A DNA stretch of 62,804 bases from Tistrella mobilis (GCF_041468085.1 NZ_CP121016.1:1-62804), one strand, 5' to 3'; shown: positions 15,284 through 24,281, numbered from the stretch's first letter. Notes: a model not told the origin generated them from the letters alone. Program-made: numbers and translations.

Positions 15284-17809
15284 ATGTCGTCGATGCACCC
15301 GGTCACGGAGGCTTTCCAGGTCTTCGCGCCCTATGGCAGCTGGATGCTCACCCGGCGCGGTACATTGCTGGCCGTGGTCGAGCTGGAGGGCGTCGATCCG
15401 GACGCGCTGACCCGGGCGGATCTGTCGCATGTGGCGCTGACCGCGCGTCAGGTCGCCGAACAGCTGCCGCCCGGGGCCGCAGCCAGCCAGTACTATGTGC
15501 ATCTCGACCGGATCCCGGTTCATCTGCGTGATCGGGCCGATCCGCTGCGGCACCGCCTGTCCAAGGCCCGTGAGCGCTTCCTGAACGACGCGGGCGGGCT
15601 TGCCCGCAGCTTCCTCTTCCATGTCTACGAATTCGGCAGTGACCGGGCCGCGACCGGCTCGCTCGGGGCCGAGATCCGCGACCAGCTCGCCGGCGGCTTT
15701 CTGGAGCCCGAGGCGCGCCGGCGGTTCATCCGCCGGCTGCGCACGCCCGACGCCCTGTTGCTCAGCCGCGAAGGCCTCGCCCGGCTTGCCCGGGATGCGA
15801 CGGACCAGCTCGACAAGATCGTGGCGATCTGGGGCAAGCTCGGGGCCGCCCGGGTGGTTGCGCCGGAGACGGCTTTCGGGCTGATGCGCTATCTTGCGAG
15901 CTTCGATCCTGCCCATCTGCTGGCCCCGCCCCGGGTGGTGCCTGAAGACGATATGGATCTGGCGCTCGCAGCCGGAGACATCGAGCCGGTCGAGATCGGC
16001 TATGACGCCTTCCTCAAGCTGCACGGGGCCGAGACCCGCTATCTGCGGATCGGGTCGGTCACCACTCTGCCGCGCCAGGCGCTGGGCTGGCTGACCGAGG
16101 GGGTGGACGCGCCCATCGCCCGTCGGGGCGATTATGTGATCGTGCACAGCTTCGAGCCGATGTCGGAGATCACCCGGGCGCTGCGCTTCTCGGAAGCCCG
16201 GGCCGCGATCGAGCGGACCCGGATGTCGCTGGTCAACATGATCCGCGGCGAGACCACCACTGAGCGCGAGGAGTGGCGGCCGAAATACCGGGCGAAGCTC
16301 GATGCGATCGCCAGGGCAGAGGCCGAGGAAGATCGCTGGGGGCTGGTTGCCACCACCCTGCTCGTGCCCGATCGCGACCCTGTGGCGGCCACCAGCCGGG
16401 CGCGCGATTTCGCCCGGATCTTCGCCGCCCGGGGCATCGGGCTGGTCTGGGAGGCGCTGGGCCTGCCCTTCGCCTTCCAGGCGGTCCAGCCGGGCGGGGC
16501 AGGGGCCTCGCGCCGGCGGAGCATCGTCACCTCCTCGCGCCATGGCAGTCTGGCGCTCGCCTTCAAGGCCCGGACCGGTCAGGAAACCGTTGCCGATCTG
16601 GGGCAGGAGGAAGCGGGGTTCATCTTCGAAACCGCGAGTGGCGAGCCCTTCCACTTCTCGCCCTTCGTCGGCGGCCGCGGCTTTGTGATCGGGGTCGGGC
16701 CGGTACGTTCGGGCAAGACCTTCCTCAAGAACACGCTTGCGACCCACTTCCTCAAATATGGCGGGCTGGTACGGGCGGTCGACATCGACCCGGGCGCCAG
16801 ATGCGTGGCGGAGATCTTCTCGACCGATGGGGCCGGCTATTGCGCTCTGGGTGATGCCGGGGCGCTCAATCCCTTCGTGTCGCAGCAGGATGGCGAGGAT
16901 GCCGATTTCGCGACCCATCTGGGCCAGCTGCTCGCCCTGATGCTGGAGGCGAACGACACGCCCGAGATGCGCCGGGTGTCGGCCGAGGAACAGGCGGATA
17001 TCGATCAGTCGATCCGGGCCGTGATGGCCCTCGATCCGGCTTTGCGGTCGATGCGGGCCTTGCATGCCCATTTGCACAGCGACACGCGAAGGTTGTTCGA
17101 CAGGTGGTTTGATCGCGGAATGTATGCAGGCATCCTTGATGCCGAGGCCGATGCGATCGGGCGGATCGATCATCCCTTCGCAGCCTGGAATCTGGGGGCC
17201 TATCGCGACCGGCCGCAGGTCCTGCGGCCGGTGCTGCTCGACCTGTTCTGGCGGGTCACCCGGGCCTTTGAGGATCCGGCCCGGCGGGGTGTGCCGAAGA
17301 TGCTGGAGATCGACGAGGCGCATCATGCGCTCTCGATTCCGGTCTTCCGGGATTATGTGACGGCCAAGGTCCGGACCTGGGGCAAGTGGCAGGCCGGCGT
17401 CACCCTCTGGACCCAGTCGCCGGCGGAATATGGTCAGGTGCCGGAATGGAGCGCGATCCGCTCTGCGGCCTCGACCTTCTTCTTCATGGCCGACGGGCGG
17501 ATGGATGAAGACCAGTATCGCCGGGTCTTCGGCCTGCGCGACGGCGATATCGCCGCGATCCGCCGTCTGGTGCCCCGGCGCGAGGCCTATCTGGTCCAGC
17601 CGGATCTCGACATCCGCAAGGTCGTGACGCTCCGGGTCGACCCGGAACAGCACGTCATCAACACCTCCCATCCCCGGGAAGCGCAGATCCGCGACCGGCT
17701 GATCGCCGAGCACGGCCGTGACCGCGGCCTTGTGCTCGCGGCAGCCGAGATCGCGCGGCTGGGCACGTCCCGGGTTGAGGTTCCCTCCCCCGCAGGAGCT
17801 GAGGCATGA
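15284..17809 (+). CDS. virB4: VirB4-type ATPase
   Basis: An 841-residue VirB4/TrbE family ATPase that energises pilus biogenesis and substrate transfer. Walker A GVGPVRSGKTF lies near residue 469 and Walker B KMLEIDEAHHAL near residue 674; also visible are GAGYCALGDAGALNPFV and a late Gln motif in TLWTQSPAEYGQV. The length matches the family. ATG 15284 is supported by its distance from virB2, and the stop overlaps virB5 by four bases. Confidence 0.92.
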   Translation: MSSMHPVTEAFQVFAPYGSWMLTRRGTLLAVVELEGVDPDALTRADLSHVALTARQVAEQLPPGAAASQYYVHLDRIPVHLRDRADPLRHRLSKARERFLNDAGGLARSFLFHVYEFGSDRAATGSLGAEIRDQLAGGFLEPEARRRFIRRLRTPDALLLSREGLARLARDATDQLDKIVAIWGKLGAARVVAPETAFGLMRYLASFDPAHLLAPPRVVPEDDMDLALAAGDIEPVEIGYDAFLKLHGAETRYLRIGSVTTLPRQALGWLTEGVDAPIARRGDYVIVHSFEPMSEITRALRFSEARAAIERTRMSLVNMIRGETTTEREEWRPKYRAKLDAIARAEAEEDRWGLVATTLLVPDRDPVAATSRARDFARIFAARGIGLVWEALGLPFAFQAVQPGGAGASRRRSIVTSSRHGSLALAFKARTGQETVADLGQEEAGFIFETASGEPFHFSPFVGGRGFVIGVGPVRSGKTFLKNTLATHFLKYGGLVRAVDIDPGARCVAEIFSTDGAGYCALGDAGALNPFVSQQDGEDADFATHLGQLLALMLEANDTPEMRRVSAEEQADIDQSIRAVMALDPALRSMRALHAHLHSDTRRLFDRWFDRGMYAGILDAEADAIGRIDHPFAAWNLGAYRDRPQVLRPVLLDLFWRVTRAFEDPARRGVPKMLEIDEAHHALSIPVFRDYVTAKVRTWGKWQAGVTLWTQSPAEYGQVPEWSAIRSAASTFFFMADGRMDEDQYRRVFGLRDGDIAAIRRLVPRREAYLVQPDLDIRKVVTLRVDPEQHVINTSHPREAQIRDRLIAEHGRDRGLVLAAAEIARLGTSRVEVPSPAGAEA

Positions 17810-18630
17810 GGTACAAGATCCTGATTCTGGCGGCCGGTCTGGCCATCACCCCCGTTGCCGTTCAGGCCGGGGGCGTGCCCACCTTCGACGGCGCAGCCCT
17901 CTCGCAGGATGCCCGCGCTTATGCGGAAGAGCTGGCCGAGTTGCAGCGGCTCTACAACCAGCTCGCCGAACAATCGGCTCAGGCGATCCGCAATGCCCGC
18001 CGGCTGGGCGATCTGGGCGGTCTTGCCGATGCGCTGGCCGAATATGCCGGCCTGGTCGAGGACGAGGCGGCCCGGACCATCCTGCAAGAGATCTATGGCC
18101 TCGATCCCGACCGCACCGATTTCCGGCGGGAGATGTTCCGGATCCTCGGTCAGGAATATGACCTTCCGGAGGATGAGGACGACATCCGCCAGGCCTTCCG
18201 TGAGGTGGGGGCGTCGGAGGCGGTGATCGATGCGCTTATCCGGTCGAGCAGCTATTTGCAGGTCTATAAGGATCGAATTGCGGCGACGTCACAGTCATTG
18301 GCAGATAGCAATAAACTCAGTGAAGAGAACCGGAATTTTCTGAACGATGTGATTGATGACTACGAAAACCTTGGTGATGACAGTGTTGCCTCTACTCTTC
18401 AGCTCAGCGCTGGGATTGCCATCTCTCAAAGCAATCAGCTCGAACAATTGATTGACGAAATCAGGGCTTTGAGGGAGCAGAAAGTCGAGGAAAAAATTGA
18501 AAAAATGGAGAAAGAAAAACTCGCCCTTGAAAGGGAGCTTCGCCGTCAGGAAGAGGTGAGACGGCGGACTGAAGCTACCCACACTCCTGTTCGTATCATG
18601 GATTGGGCAAGAGGAGAGACGGGGCAATGA
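17806..18630 (+). CDS. virB5: VirB5/TrbJ-like periplasmic minor pilus protein
   Basis: A 274-residue secreted protein with signal peptide MRYKILILAAGLAITPVAVQ-A. The mature part is almost all helix: AYAEELAELQRLYNQLAEQS, and a C-terminal coiled coil ALREQKVEEKIEKMEKEKLA. This fits TrbJ/VirB5 proteins that sit at the pilus tip. From about base 18250 onward the codon use becomes clearly more AT-rich (AAAAAATTG-type codons) than the rest of the operon, so the 3' third may have a different origin. The stop overlaps the next ATG. Confidence 0.75.
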   Translation: MRYKILILAAGLAITPVAVQAGGVPTFDGAALSQDARAYAEELAELQRLYNQLAEQSAQAIRNARRLGDLGGLADALAEYAGLVEDEAARTILQEIYGLDPDRTDFRREMFRILGQEYDLPEDEDDIRQAFREVGASEAVIDALIRSSSYLQVYKDRIAATSQSLADSNKLSEENRNFLNDVIDDYENLGDDSVASTLQLSAGIAISQSNQLEQLIDEIRALREQKVEEKIEKMEKEKLALERELRRQEEVRRRTEATHTPVRIMDWARGETGQ

Positions 18631-19238
18631 AGATTACATTCCTCGCCAGCCTTGTCGCTCTTATCGCGGCCTCGTCGCCCGGATTCTCGCAGGATAGGCC
18701 AGGAGTTTTTGACCAGGAATACGCGGATTTTCAGCAGAAAATAGGAAATCAGGCTCGAAACGAATGCTCGGATAGCTCGAACCTCGTGATCAGAGCGGAG
18801 TGCCGTAGGAAGCGAGCCCAGCGGCATCCGGAATGGGATCAGAACATCCGAGGACGGCTCGAATACTGTGAAGCCCATTACAGGCCAATGCGAACTGATG
18901 CTCTGCGATCCAAAGCGGCCGAGTTGGCAGGACTCAGGCACCAGGCTCGTCGCGACGCTGTCATCAGTGTCGATGATCGGCGTGCAGGAGAGGTGTCCGT
19001 CGAGGATCTGACCACCGAATATCGCTGCGTCCATGACCTCCTCCTCGATCGCGGCGTGAAGATCGGCTTCGATCTGGGCGGCACGCACATCCCGGACGGG
19101 GAGATCTGCGAAGAGATCGACTGTCAGCCCGGCCGGTCGGCGACACCGGCGCCGGCGGCTCCGGGCGCGTCGTCTGCCGGAAACCCGATCGAGGACGTGA
19201 CCGATGCCCTCCGCAGCTTCAACCGCCTGTTCGATTAG
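18627..19238 (+). CDS. Secreted protein of the transfer operon, unknown
   Basis: A 203-residue protein with a signal peptide (MKITFLASLVALIAASSPGF-S). The mature part is charged, with five or more cysteines (NECSDS, RAECRRKR, LEYCEAH, YRCVHD, EICEEIDC) that probably pair in the periplasm. The first 200 bases share the lower GC of the virB5 3' end, then composition returns to normal. Between virB5 and virB6 other systems often carry an entry-exclusion or stabilising protein; that role is a guess. It overlaps virB6 by 35 bases. Confidence 0.6.
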   Translation: MKITFLASLVALIAASSPGFSQDRPGVFDQEYADFQQKIGNQARNECSDSSNLVIRAECRRKRAQRHPEWDQNIRGRLEYCEAHYRPMRTDALRSKAAELAGLRHQARRDAVISVDDRRAGEVSVEDLTTEYRCVHDLLLDRGVKIGFDLGGTHIPDGEICEEIDCQPGRSATPAPAAPGASSAGNPIEDVTDALRSFNRLFD

Positions 19239-20196
19239 GCGGGGGGCCGGGCTTGCCGCGGGGCTGGTCACGGCCGGCCTCGCGCATCCGGCCGCGGCCC
19301 ACCAGCTGGGCGACGTGACCTCGTGGACGGCGATGATGTCGTCCTTCAACGCAGCCGTCGCCGAGCGGATCGCGGCGATCACCGCGGCTTCCGGCCCCTA
19401 TTATCAGCTGACCATGGTCCTGATGGGGGCCTTTGCGGCCCTCCATCTCGCGGTCGCCGTCACCCGCTATGTCACCGGCAGCCGCCAGATCGCCGATCTG
19501 GCCGAGACCATCGTCTATCTGGCCCTGGTGATGGCCCTGTTCGTCACTTACGGCCTGATCGTCGATGTGGTGACCCGGGCGCCCTATGGCATCGCCACGA
19601 TCATCCAGCAGGCCGCGCTTGGCTCGGACGATCTCTTCGCGCCGATGAGCTATCTCTACAAGGTGCTCGACAACATCGCCTTCGAGACCGACACCAGCTT
19701 CTGGAACCTGCTCGGCCTGGTCGAGGACGGTATCCAGTGGATGACCATCATGCTCGTCTTCCTGGCGGTTCAGCTGGTCTATGTCGTGGCGATCGCCTAT
19801 GCCACGGTCTTCCCGATCATCTATCTCTTCGCGCTCAAGATCGTCGGCTATCTCGCGATCCCCTTCCTGCTGGCCGGTCCGCTCCGCTTCATCTTCGAAG
19901 GGTGGTTGCGGCAGATCTGCGCCACCGTGCTGTTCGTGATTCTGGCCCAGGGGGTGATGGTCGCGAATGTCCTGCTGATCGCCCATGCCTTCGAAATCCC
20001 CTGGGGGGCGACGGTCGAAGAGACGGTGATCCGCGGAACCTTCTCCTTCCTGCTTCTGCTCGCGGCCCTGGTGCTCGGGCCGATCGCGATCTTCCAGGCG
20101 CAGCGCGTCGCCGCGCAATGGGCCTCGGCCGCTTCCCTCGGGACCGGGGCGGCGCAGATCGCCCGCGCCGTGTTCACCCGGGGTGTCCTCAAATAA
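19204..20196 (+). CDS. virB6: VirB6/TrbL polytopic membrane protein
   Basis: A 330-residue integral membrane protein with about six spans, including YYQLTMVLMGAFAALHLAVA, IVYLALVMALFVTYGLIVDV, MTIMLVFLAVQLVYVVAIAY and FSFLLLLAALVLGPIAIFQA. Long first loop, topology, length and position between virB5 and virB8 fit VirB6/TrbL, the inner membrane part of the translocation channel. The start overlaps the preceding gene, and TAATG couples it to virB8. Confidence 0.85.
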   Translation: MPSAASTACSIRRGAGLAAGLVTAGLAHPAAAHQLGDVTSWTAMMSSFNAAVAERIAAITAASGPYYQLTMVLMGAFAALHLAVAVTRYVTGSRQIADLAETIVYLALVMALFVTYGLIVDVVTRAPYGIATIIQQAALGSDDLFAPMSYLYKVLDNIAFETDTSFWNLLGLVEDGIQWMTIMLVFLAVQLVYVVAIAYATVFPIIYLFALKIVGYLAIPFLLAGPLRFIFEGWLRQICATVLFVILAQGVMVANVLLIAHAFEIPWGATVEETVIRGTFSFLLLLAALVLGPIAIFQAQRVAAQWASAASLGTGAAQIARAVFTRGVLK

Positions 20197-20912
20197 TGAT
20201 GATCGATGCCGACCAGCAGGAGCGGCTTGCGCGCTCCCGCACCGTCACCGAACTCGCCCGGCTCCGGCGGGACCGCAATGCCTGGCGGCTGGCCACGCTT
20301 GCCGCCGTTGCCGTCATGGTGCCGCTCGCCTGGGGCTACAAGCTGGCCGTGGACGACTATGCCGCACATGTGCGGGTCGCCTGGGTCAAGCTGCTGCCCA
20401 ATGGCGACGGCTATGCCGAATATCTCGACGATGGTGGTGAGGCCGATCGCTATTTCGACCGGGCCATCGATGCGGCGCTGACCAATTATCTGCAATGGCG
20501 GTTCCGGGTCGAGCCGCGCACCATCCGCACCGATTATGGCAATGCCTCGACCTTCCTCGGGCCGGCGGAGACCCAGAAGTTCCTCAAGGATTTCGGGGCG
20601 GCGCGGCGTGCCGCGGAGGCCGAGGGATGCGTCTCCTGCCCGACCACCGATGTCACGGTCCGCGCGCTCAATCACACGCTGCTCAGGCCGGCGGAGGGTG
20701 CCCGAGCGGCGGTCTACAAGACCGCTGCCTTCCTGACCCAGACCGACCGCGACCAGGCCGGCGGGGTCGTCACCCGCCGGCAGCTGATCGTCACTCTCGA
20801 CTGGACCCTGCGGCCGGCGGCCGAAGCGGGCCGGGATCTGACCCGGCTCGCGATCAATCCGCCGGCGATCGAGATCATTTCGCAGGACATCCGGGTCGAC
20901 CAGGCGGGGTAG
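20196..20912 (+). CDS. virB8: VirB8-like channel protein
   Basis: A 238-residue bitopic protein: short cytosolic start, one span at about residues 30-46 (RLATLAAVAVMVPLAWGYKL), then a periplasmic domain (LPNGDGYAEYLDDGGEADRY, LTNYLQWRFRVEPRTIRTDY, VTRRQLIVTLDWTLRPAAEA). This is the VirB8/TrbF plan. The A of its ATG is the last base of the virB6 TAA. Two cysteines (EGCVSCPTTD) are an uncommon extra. Confidence 0.78.
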   Translation: MMIDADQQERLARSRTVTELARLRRDRNAWRLATLAAVAVMVPLAWGYKLAVDDYAAHVRVAWVKLLPNGDGYAEYLDDGGEADRYFDRAIDAALTNYLQWRFRVEPRTIRTDYGNASTFLGPAETQKFLKDFGAARRAAEAEGCVSCPTTDVTVRALNHTLLRPAEGARAAVYKTAAFLTQTDRDQAGGVVTRRQLIVTLDWTLRPAAEAGRDLTRLAINPPAIEIISQDIRVDQAG

Positions 20913-20917
20913 AGGCC

Positions 20918-21829
20918 ATGCGCATCCTTCTTCTCGCGGCCCTCGCGGCAGCGCTTCCGATCCAGTTCCAGGCCGTACGGTCTGCTCAGGCGGCCGCCGC
21001 GGCTGAGGGCCCCGGGGTTTCGGCCCCGGCGGCCGATCCGGTCTATCAGGCCTGCGGCGACCTCGTGCTCGATGGCCATGTCCGGATCAGCCTGCCGGCG
21101 CATCCGCAGGTCGCGACCCATATCACCTTCCCGGGGCCGATCGCCGACAGTTCCAATGCCGCGCCGGAACTCTGGGACGTGTTCACCGCGCCAACCGGCG
21201 GCCGCTCGCTCTGGGTGCGGCCGCGGACCACCACCATCGCCGGCACCACTGTCGGCGTGACGGCGGTCGGCACCGACGGGCGACCCTATGATTTCACCTT
21301 CGAGGTCTCGCGCGAGGTGCCCGACACCTCCTGCTGGACGATCACCGATCATCGGCCGGTCGCCGCTGCGGCTGCGCGCCTTGATGCCCTCGATGCCGAG
21401 CGGGAGGCACTTGTGGCCGAGCGGCGCCGGCTCGAAATCCAGATCGAGGATCAGCGCCGGCGCATGGATGCGCTCGATCAGGCCCGTCAGCGGGAGATCG
21501 AGGCCCTGTCGGCCACGGCAGCGGAACAGGCCCGCGATGCGATCGATGCCTTCCGCTATGCTGTCAACACGGCCTATGGCTGGGGCTACAGCCAGACCCC
21601 GCCGCCTTTCGAGATCTCGGCCGCCTATGATGATGGCCGCAACACCTATATCCGGATCCTCTCCGATGCCTTCGGGGCGCCGGCGGTCGTGGGCATCCGC
21701 GGCGAAGAGGTCCAGGCCCTCAACTACAGCTATGACGATCTGACCGGGGTCTATGAGATCCAGGGGCTGCACGAGGTGATCGAGCTGCGCTTTGCCGATG
21801 TGCTTGCCCGGGTGGAGCGGAAATTATGA
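20918..21829 (+). CDS. virB9: VirB9-like outer-membrane complex protein
   Basis: A 303-residue secreted protein; signal peptide MRILLLAALAAALPIQFQAV. The N-terminal domain has THITFPGPIADSSNAAPELW and GGRSLWVRPRTTTIAGTTVG, matching the VirB9/TrbG N-domain. A coiled coil (RLDALDAEREALVAERRRLE, IEDQRRRMDALDQAR) links it to a C-terminal beta domain (FEISAAYDDGRNTYIRILSD). VirB9 partners VirB7 and VirB10 in the outer-membrane core. ATG is five bases past the virB8 stop. Confidence 0.82.
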   Translation: MRILLLAALAAALPIQFQAVRSAQAAAAAEGPGVSAPAADPVYQACGDLVLDGHVRISLPAHPQVATHITFPGPIADSSNAAPELWDVFTAPTGGRSLWVRPRTTTIAGTTVGVTAVGTDGRPYDFTFEVSREVPDTSCWTITDHRPVAAAAARLDALDAEREALVAERRRLEIQIEDQRRRMDALDQARQREIEALSATAAEQARDAIDAFRYAVNTAYGWGYSQTPPPFEISAAYDDGRNTYIRILSDAFGAPAVVGIRGEEVQALNYSYDDLTGVYEIQGLHEVIELRFADVLARVERKL

Positions 21830-22308
21830 GCGCGCCCGATGCCAAGGCGACGGGGGCCGCACCACCCGTCGAGACACGGCCCGATCCGATCAAGCGCGGC
21901 CTGATCGCGATCGCCGGGATCTGCGGCTTCGTGGTCGTGGCGGTGGTCGTCAAGATGCTGGCGGCGCCGGCGTCGACCTCGCCTGCGGCGCCTGTGGTGA
22001 CGGCGGCGCCGGCCCCGGCACCCGATCCGCGGGATGCCTTCCTGCGCCAGATCGAGGAGGCCGAGCGGCACCAGCCGTCGGCTGCGGCGAAAGCCGCTTC
22101 TGCTCCGGACCAGACCCTGCCCCTGTCGCCGGCAGAACAGGCGGCCATGGATCTGCTGCGTCGGCCGATGGTGGTGAAGAGCACTGAAATCTCCCGTCGG
22201 CGGCCGGCGGAGACCGAGGCGCCGGACGGGCAGGCGGCCGTGTCAGCCCTGCGGGCGCAGCTCGACCGGCTTAAAGGAGAGGATGACCGCAAGGAGGATG
22301 GCCGATGA
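21826..22308 (+). CDS. Bitopic protein: probable N-terminal half of a split VirB10
   Basis: A 160-residue protein: cytosolic start, one span IKRGLIAIAGICGFVVVAVV, then an Ala/Pro-rich periplasmic linker and ALRAQLDRLKGEDDRKEDG. This is exactly the architecture of the VirB10 N-terminus (inner-membrane anchor plus Pro-rich region) and it precedes a gene for the VirB10 C-terminal domain with its own signal peptide. Both junctions overlap by four bases. The split is inferred from layout; I see no frameshift, because the second gene has its own signal sequence. Confidence 0.6.
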   Translation: MSAPDAKATGAAPPVETRPDPIKRGLIAIAGICGFVVVAVVVKMLAAPASTSPAAPVVTAAPAPAPDPRDAFLRQIEEAERHQPSAAAKAASAPDQTLPLSPAEQAAMDLLRRPMVVKSTEISRRRPAETEAPDGQAAVSALRAQLDRLKGEDDRKEDGR

Positions 22309-23180
22309 TCCGCATGCCCCTGTTCATCTCCGGCTGTGCGCTTGCCCTTGCCATTGCCACCCCGGCGCCGGCGCGCGACCTCGACAGTCTGCGCCGGGAG
22401 ATCGAGGCGGCCCTGGCGCAACCGGCGGCGCCGTCGCCAGGACCTGCCGCCCCGGCGGCACCGCCGCCGATCGACATGTCGGCGGCGAGCCCGGACGAGC
22501 AGTCGCGCAGCGATGTCACCAAGCCCCAGGGCTATGAAGGCATCCATGCCGTGCCCCCGTGGCATGACGGGCCCGTGGCGACGGTCGGGGTGGGCACGAC
22601 CGCGCAGGCGGTCGTGAACATGACCAGCATCTCGGACTATCCGGGCCCCTGGCGTGCGACCCTGTCGCGGCCGTTGATGAATGCCGACAACACGGCGGTG
22701 ATCGCGCCGGCCGGCGCGGTGGTGGTGGGGCTGACGCAGCGGGCTTCGGGGCCGAACGAGCCGATCCACAACCGCATGATCTACACCCCGCTCATGATCC
22801 GTCTGCCGGGTGCCGAGGCCCGGACCATCCCCCTGGTCGGTCAGTATCAGCTCGATGGCGCCGGCGTCGCCGGCGTGCGCGATAAGGTCGCGTATCACCT
22901 CGACATCCAGGCCGCCGCGGTGGGGGGATCCTCGATCGCCGATGCGCTGCCTTCGGTGATCGCCGAGGCGCTGGGGGTCGATCAGGTCTCGCGCGCCGGC
23001 GATGCCGTCGTCTCCAACCTCTCTGATCAGGGCAAGGTGATCCTGGAGCGGTTCACCAACCTGGTGCCGACCGTCGAGGTCCGGCCCGGGGCGGTGGTGA
23101 ACATCTTCTTCATCCGCCCGGTCGAGGCACCGGTCTGGCGGACGGCGGAACGCTATGCCTTCGAAAGGCCGCGGCCATGA
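22305..23180 (+). CDS. virB10: VirB10/TrbI C-terminal domain with its own signal peptide
   Basis: A 291-residue protein. The start MIRMPLFISGCALALAIATP-APA is a signal peptide, not the usual internal anchor. The C-terminal domain shows the family pattern: RATLSRPLMNADNTAVIAPA, GAVVVGLTQRASGPNEPIHN, RMIYTPLMIRLPGAEARTIP, SNLSDQGKVILERFTNLVPT and VEVRPGAVVNIFFIRPVEAP. VirB10 spans from inner to outer membrane in most systems; here that link would need the separate protein at 21826. Confidence 0.82.
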   Translation: MIRMPLFISGCALALAIATPAPARDLDSLRREIEAALAQPAAPSPGPAAPAAPPPIDMSAASPDEQSRSDVTKPQGYEGIHAVPPWHDGPVATVGVGTTAQAVVNMTSISDYPGPWRATLSRPLMNADNTAVIAPAGAVVVGLTQRASGPNEPIHNRMIYTPLMIRLPGAEARTIPLVGQYQLDGAGVAGVRDKVAYHLDIQAAAVGGSSIADALPSVIAEALGVDQVSRAGDAVVSNLSDQGKVILERFTNLVPTVEVRPGAVVNIFFIRPVEAPVWRTAERYAFERPRP

Positions 23181-23593
23181 GTGCGCTCAGGGGCCCGGGG
23201 CGCATCGCCGGCCTCTGGCTGCTGGCCGCCGGCTTCCTCGGTGCCTGTACCACGCCGCCGCCGGTGCCGCCGGCCGCGACGCCGGTTGTCGCAGCGCCGC
23301 AGCGCCTCGATGCCCAGACCGTGCGCCTCTATCTGCCGCCATCGGTCCGGACCGTGGGCCAGGCGGCGGCCTGGCTGCTCGACGGCAGCGGTTATGACCT
23401 GGTGCTCTATTGTGCGGCCTGCCCGCCGCGGGCGGCGGAGATCGCGGCCGATCCGGTCAGCCCGCTTGCCTATGCCCGGCCGAGCGAGCTGACCAGCAAG
23501 ACGCGGGCGCTGCTGCTGGTTCTGGGCGGTGCCGGCCGGGTGATCATCGACGACCGGCTCCGGCTCGTCACGTTTGACGAGGAGGCGGGCTGA
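23177..23593 (+). CDS. Lipoprotein (VirB7-like position; secretin N-domain-like)
   Basis: A 138-residue lipoprotein: the lipobox is LLAAGFLGAC with Cys near residue 24, followed by a Pro-rich linker. The rest, SVRTVGQAAAWLLDGSGYDL and LLLVLGGAGRVIIDDRLRLV, resembles the short PilL-N/TcpQ-type domain that precedes secretins. In the operon it may take the place of VirB7 in the outer-membrane complex. Overlaps both neighbours. Confidence 0.65.
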   Translation: MSALRGPGRIAGLWLLAAGFLGACTTPPPVPPAATPVVAAPQRLDAQTVRLYLPPSVRTVGQAAAWLLDGSGYDLVLYCAACPPRAAEIAADPVSPLAYARPSELTSKTRALLLVLGGAGRVIIDDRLRLVTFDEEAG

Positions 23594-23814
23594 TGCGCCG
23601 GGTGATCGTGATCGCAGGCCTCGCCTGCCAGCTCATGGCCTGCGCCGGCCCGGGGCCGGATTGGGCCGAGATCGAAACCACGCCCTATTACGCCGACCGG
23701 CACGCGCCCCTGACCCGGATCCCGGCCGGGCGGGTCATCCATCGGTCGCTCGACGATGCCGCGGGAAGCCCGGCCGGGCTTGCCCCCTATCCCAGCCCGG
23801 GAGATGCAGGATGA
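23593..23814 (+). CDS. Small lipoprotein
   Basis: A 73-residue protein, MRRVIVIAGLACQLMACAGP, with a lipobox (QLMAC) and about 56 mature residues (DWAEIETTPYYADRHAPLTR). A lipoprotein this small beside virB9/virB10 is also a candidate VirB7. The A of its ATG is shared with the previous stop, and its stop overlaps the next ATG. Confidence 0.6.
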   Translation: MRRVIVIAGLACQLMACAGPGPDWAEIETTPYYADRHAPLTRIPAGRVIHRSLDDAAGSPAGLAPYPSPGDAG

Positions 23815-24281
23815 AGCACGTCCTTCCGATTGCCGTCCTGGCCGTCCTGGCATTGGCGGTGCCACCTGTAGCCGTCCAGGCCGAGGATTACGACATCGAT
23901 TGCGCCGTGATCCTGTGCATGGCCGGCGGCTTCCCGGCGAGCGCGCCCTGTTCTGCGGCTCATGGCTACATGATGAAGCGGCTGAAGAAGGGCAAACCGC
24001 CCTTCGGCACCTGTGCGATGTCGGACGGCAAGGCCTTCACCGATTACGACCTCGACATGGGCATCCACTATTATTGCGAGGCCGGGCTGGTGATGCGCTG
24101 GCCGGATGACCGCGACACCTGGAGTGGCAACCGGCCCGGCTGCTACATCGAAGAGGTGGTCGGCCGGGACGATGAGCGGCGCTACACCTATGTCCGGGCG
24201 GCGGCCGGCGGGCCGTATATGGAGATCACGATCAGCCCGGGGAGCGCTGAGGCGTACAGGTCGGGGAAGCTGTATTATTAA
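23811..24281 (+). CDS. Secreted cysteine-containing protein, last gene of the operon
   Basis: A 156-residue protein with signal peptide MKHVLPIAVLAVLALAVPPV-AVQA. The mature part DYDIDCAVILCMAGGFPASA, APCSAAHGYMMKRLKKGKPP, FGTCAMSDGKAFTDYD has six conserved-looking cysteines, as in small periplasmic transfer proteins found at the ends of alphaproteobacterial virB operons. Function unknown. It closes the operon, and the Fic gene lies convergent 45 bases further on. Confidence 0.6.
   Translation: MKHVLPIAVLAVLALAVPPVAVQAEDYDIDCAVILCMAGGFPASAPCSAAHGYMMKRLKKGKPPFGTCAMSDGKAFTDYDLDMGIHYYCEAGLVMRWPDDRDTWSGNRPGCYIEEVVGRDDERRYTYVRAAAGGPYMEITISPGSAEAYRSGKLYY

Noticed and set aside
15218..17713. An 831-codon open frame antisense to virB4
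   Set aside because: It is the shadow of a GC-rich gene; the sense strand has full VirB4 motifs and the antisense protein has none.
19219..21772. Long antisense frames over virB6-virB9
   Set aside because: His/Asp/Gly-rich translation is the mirror of alanine- and valine-rich sense codons; no domains.
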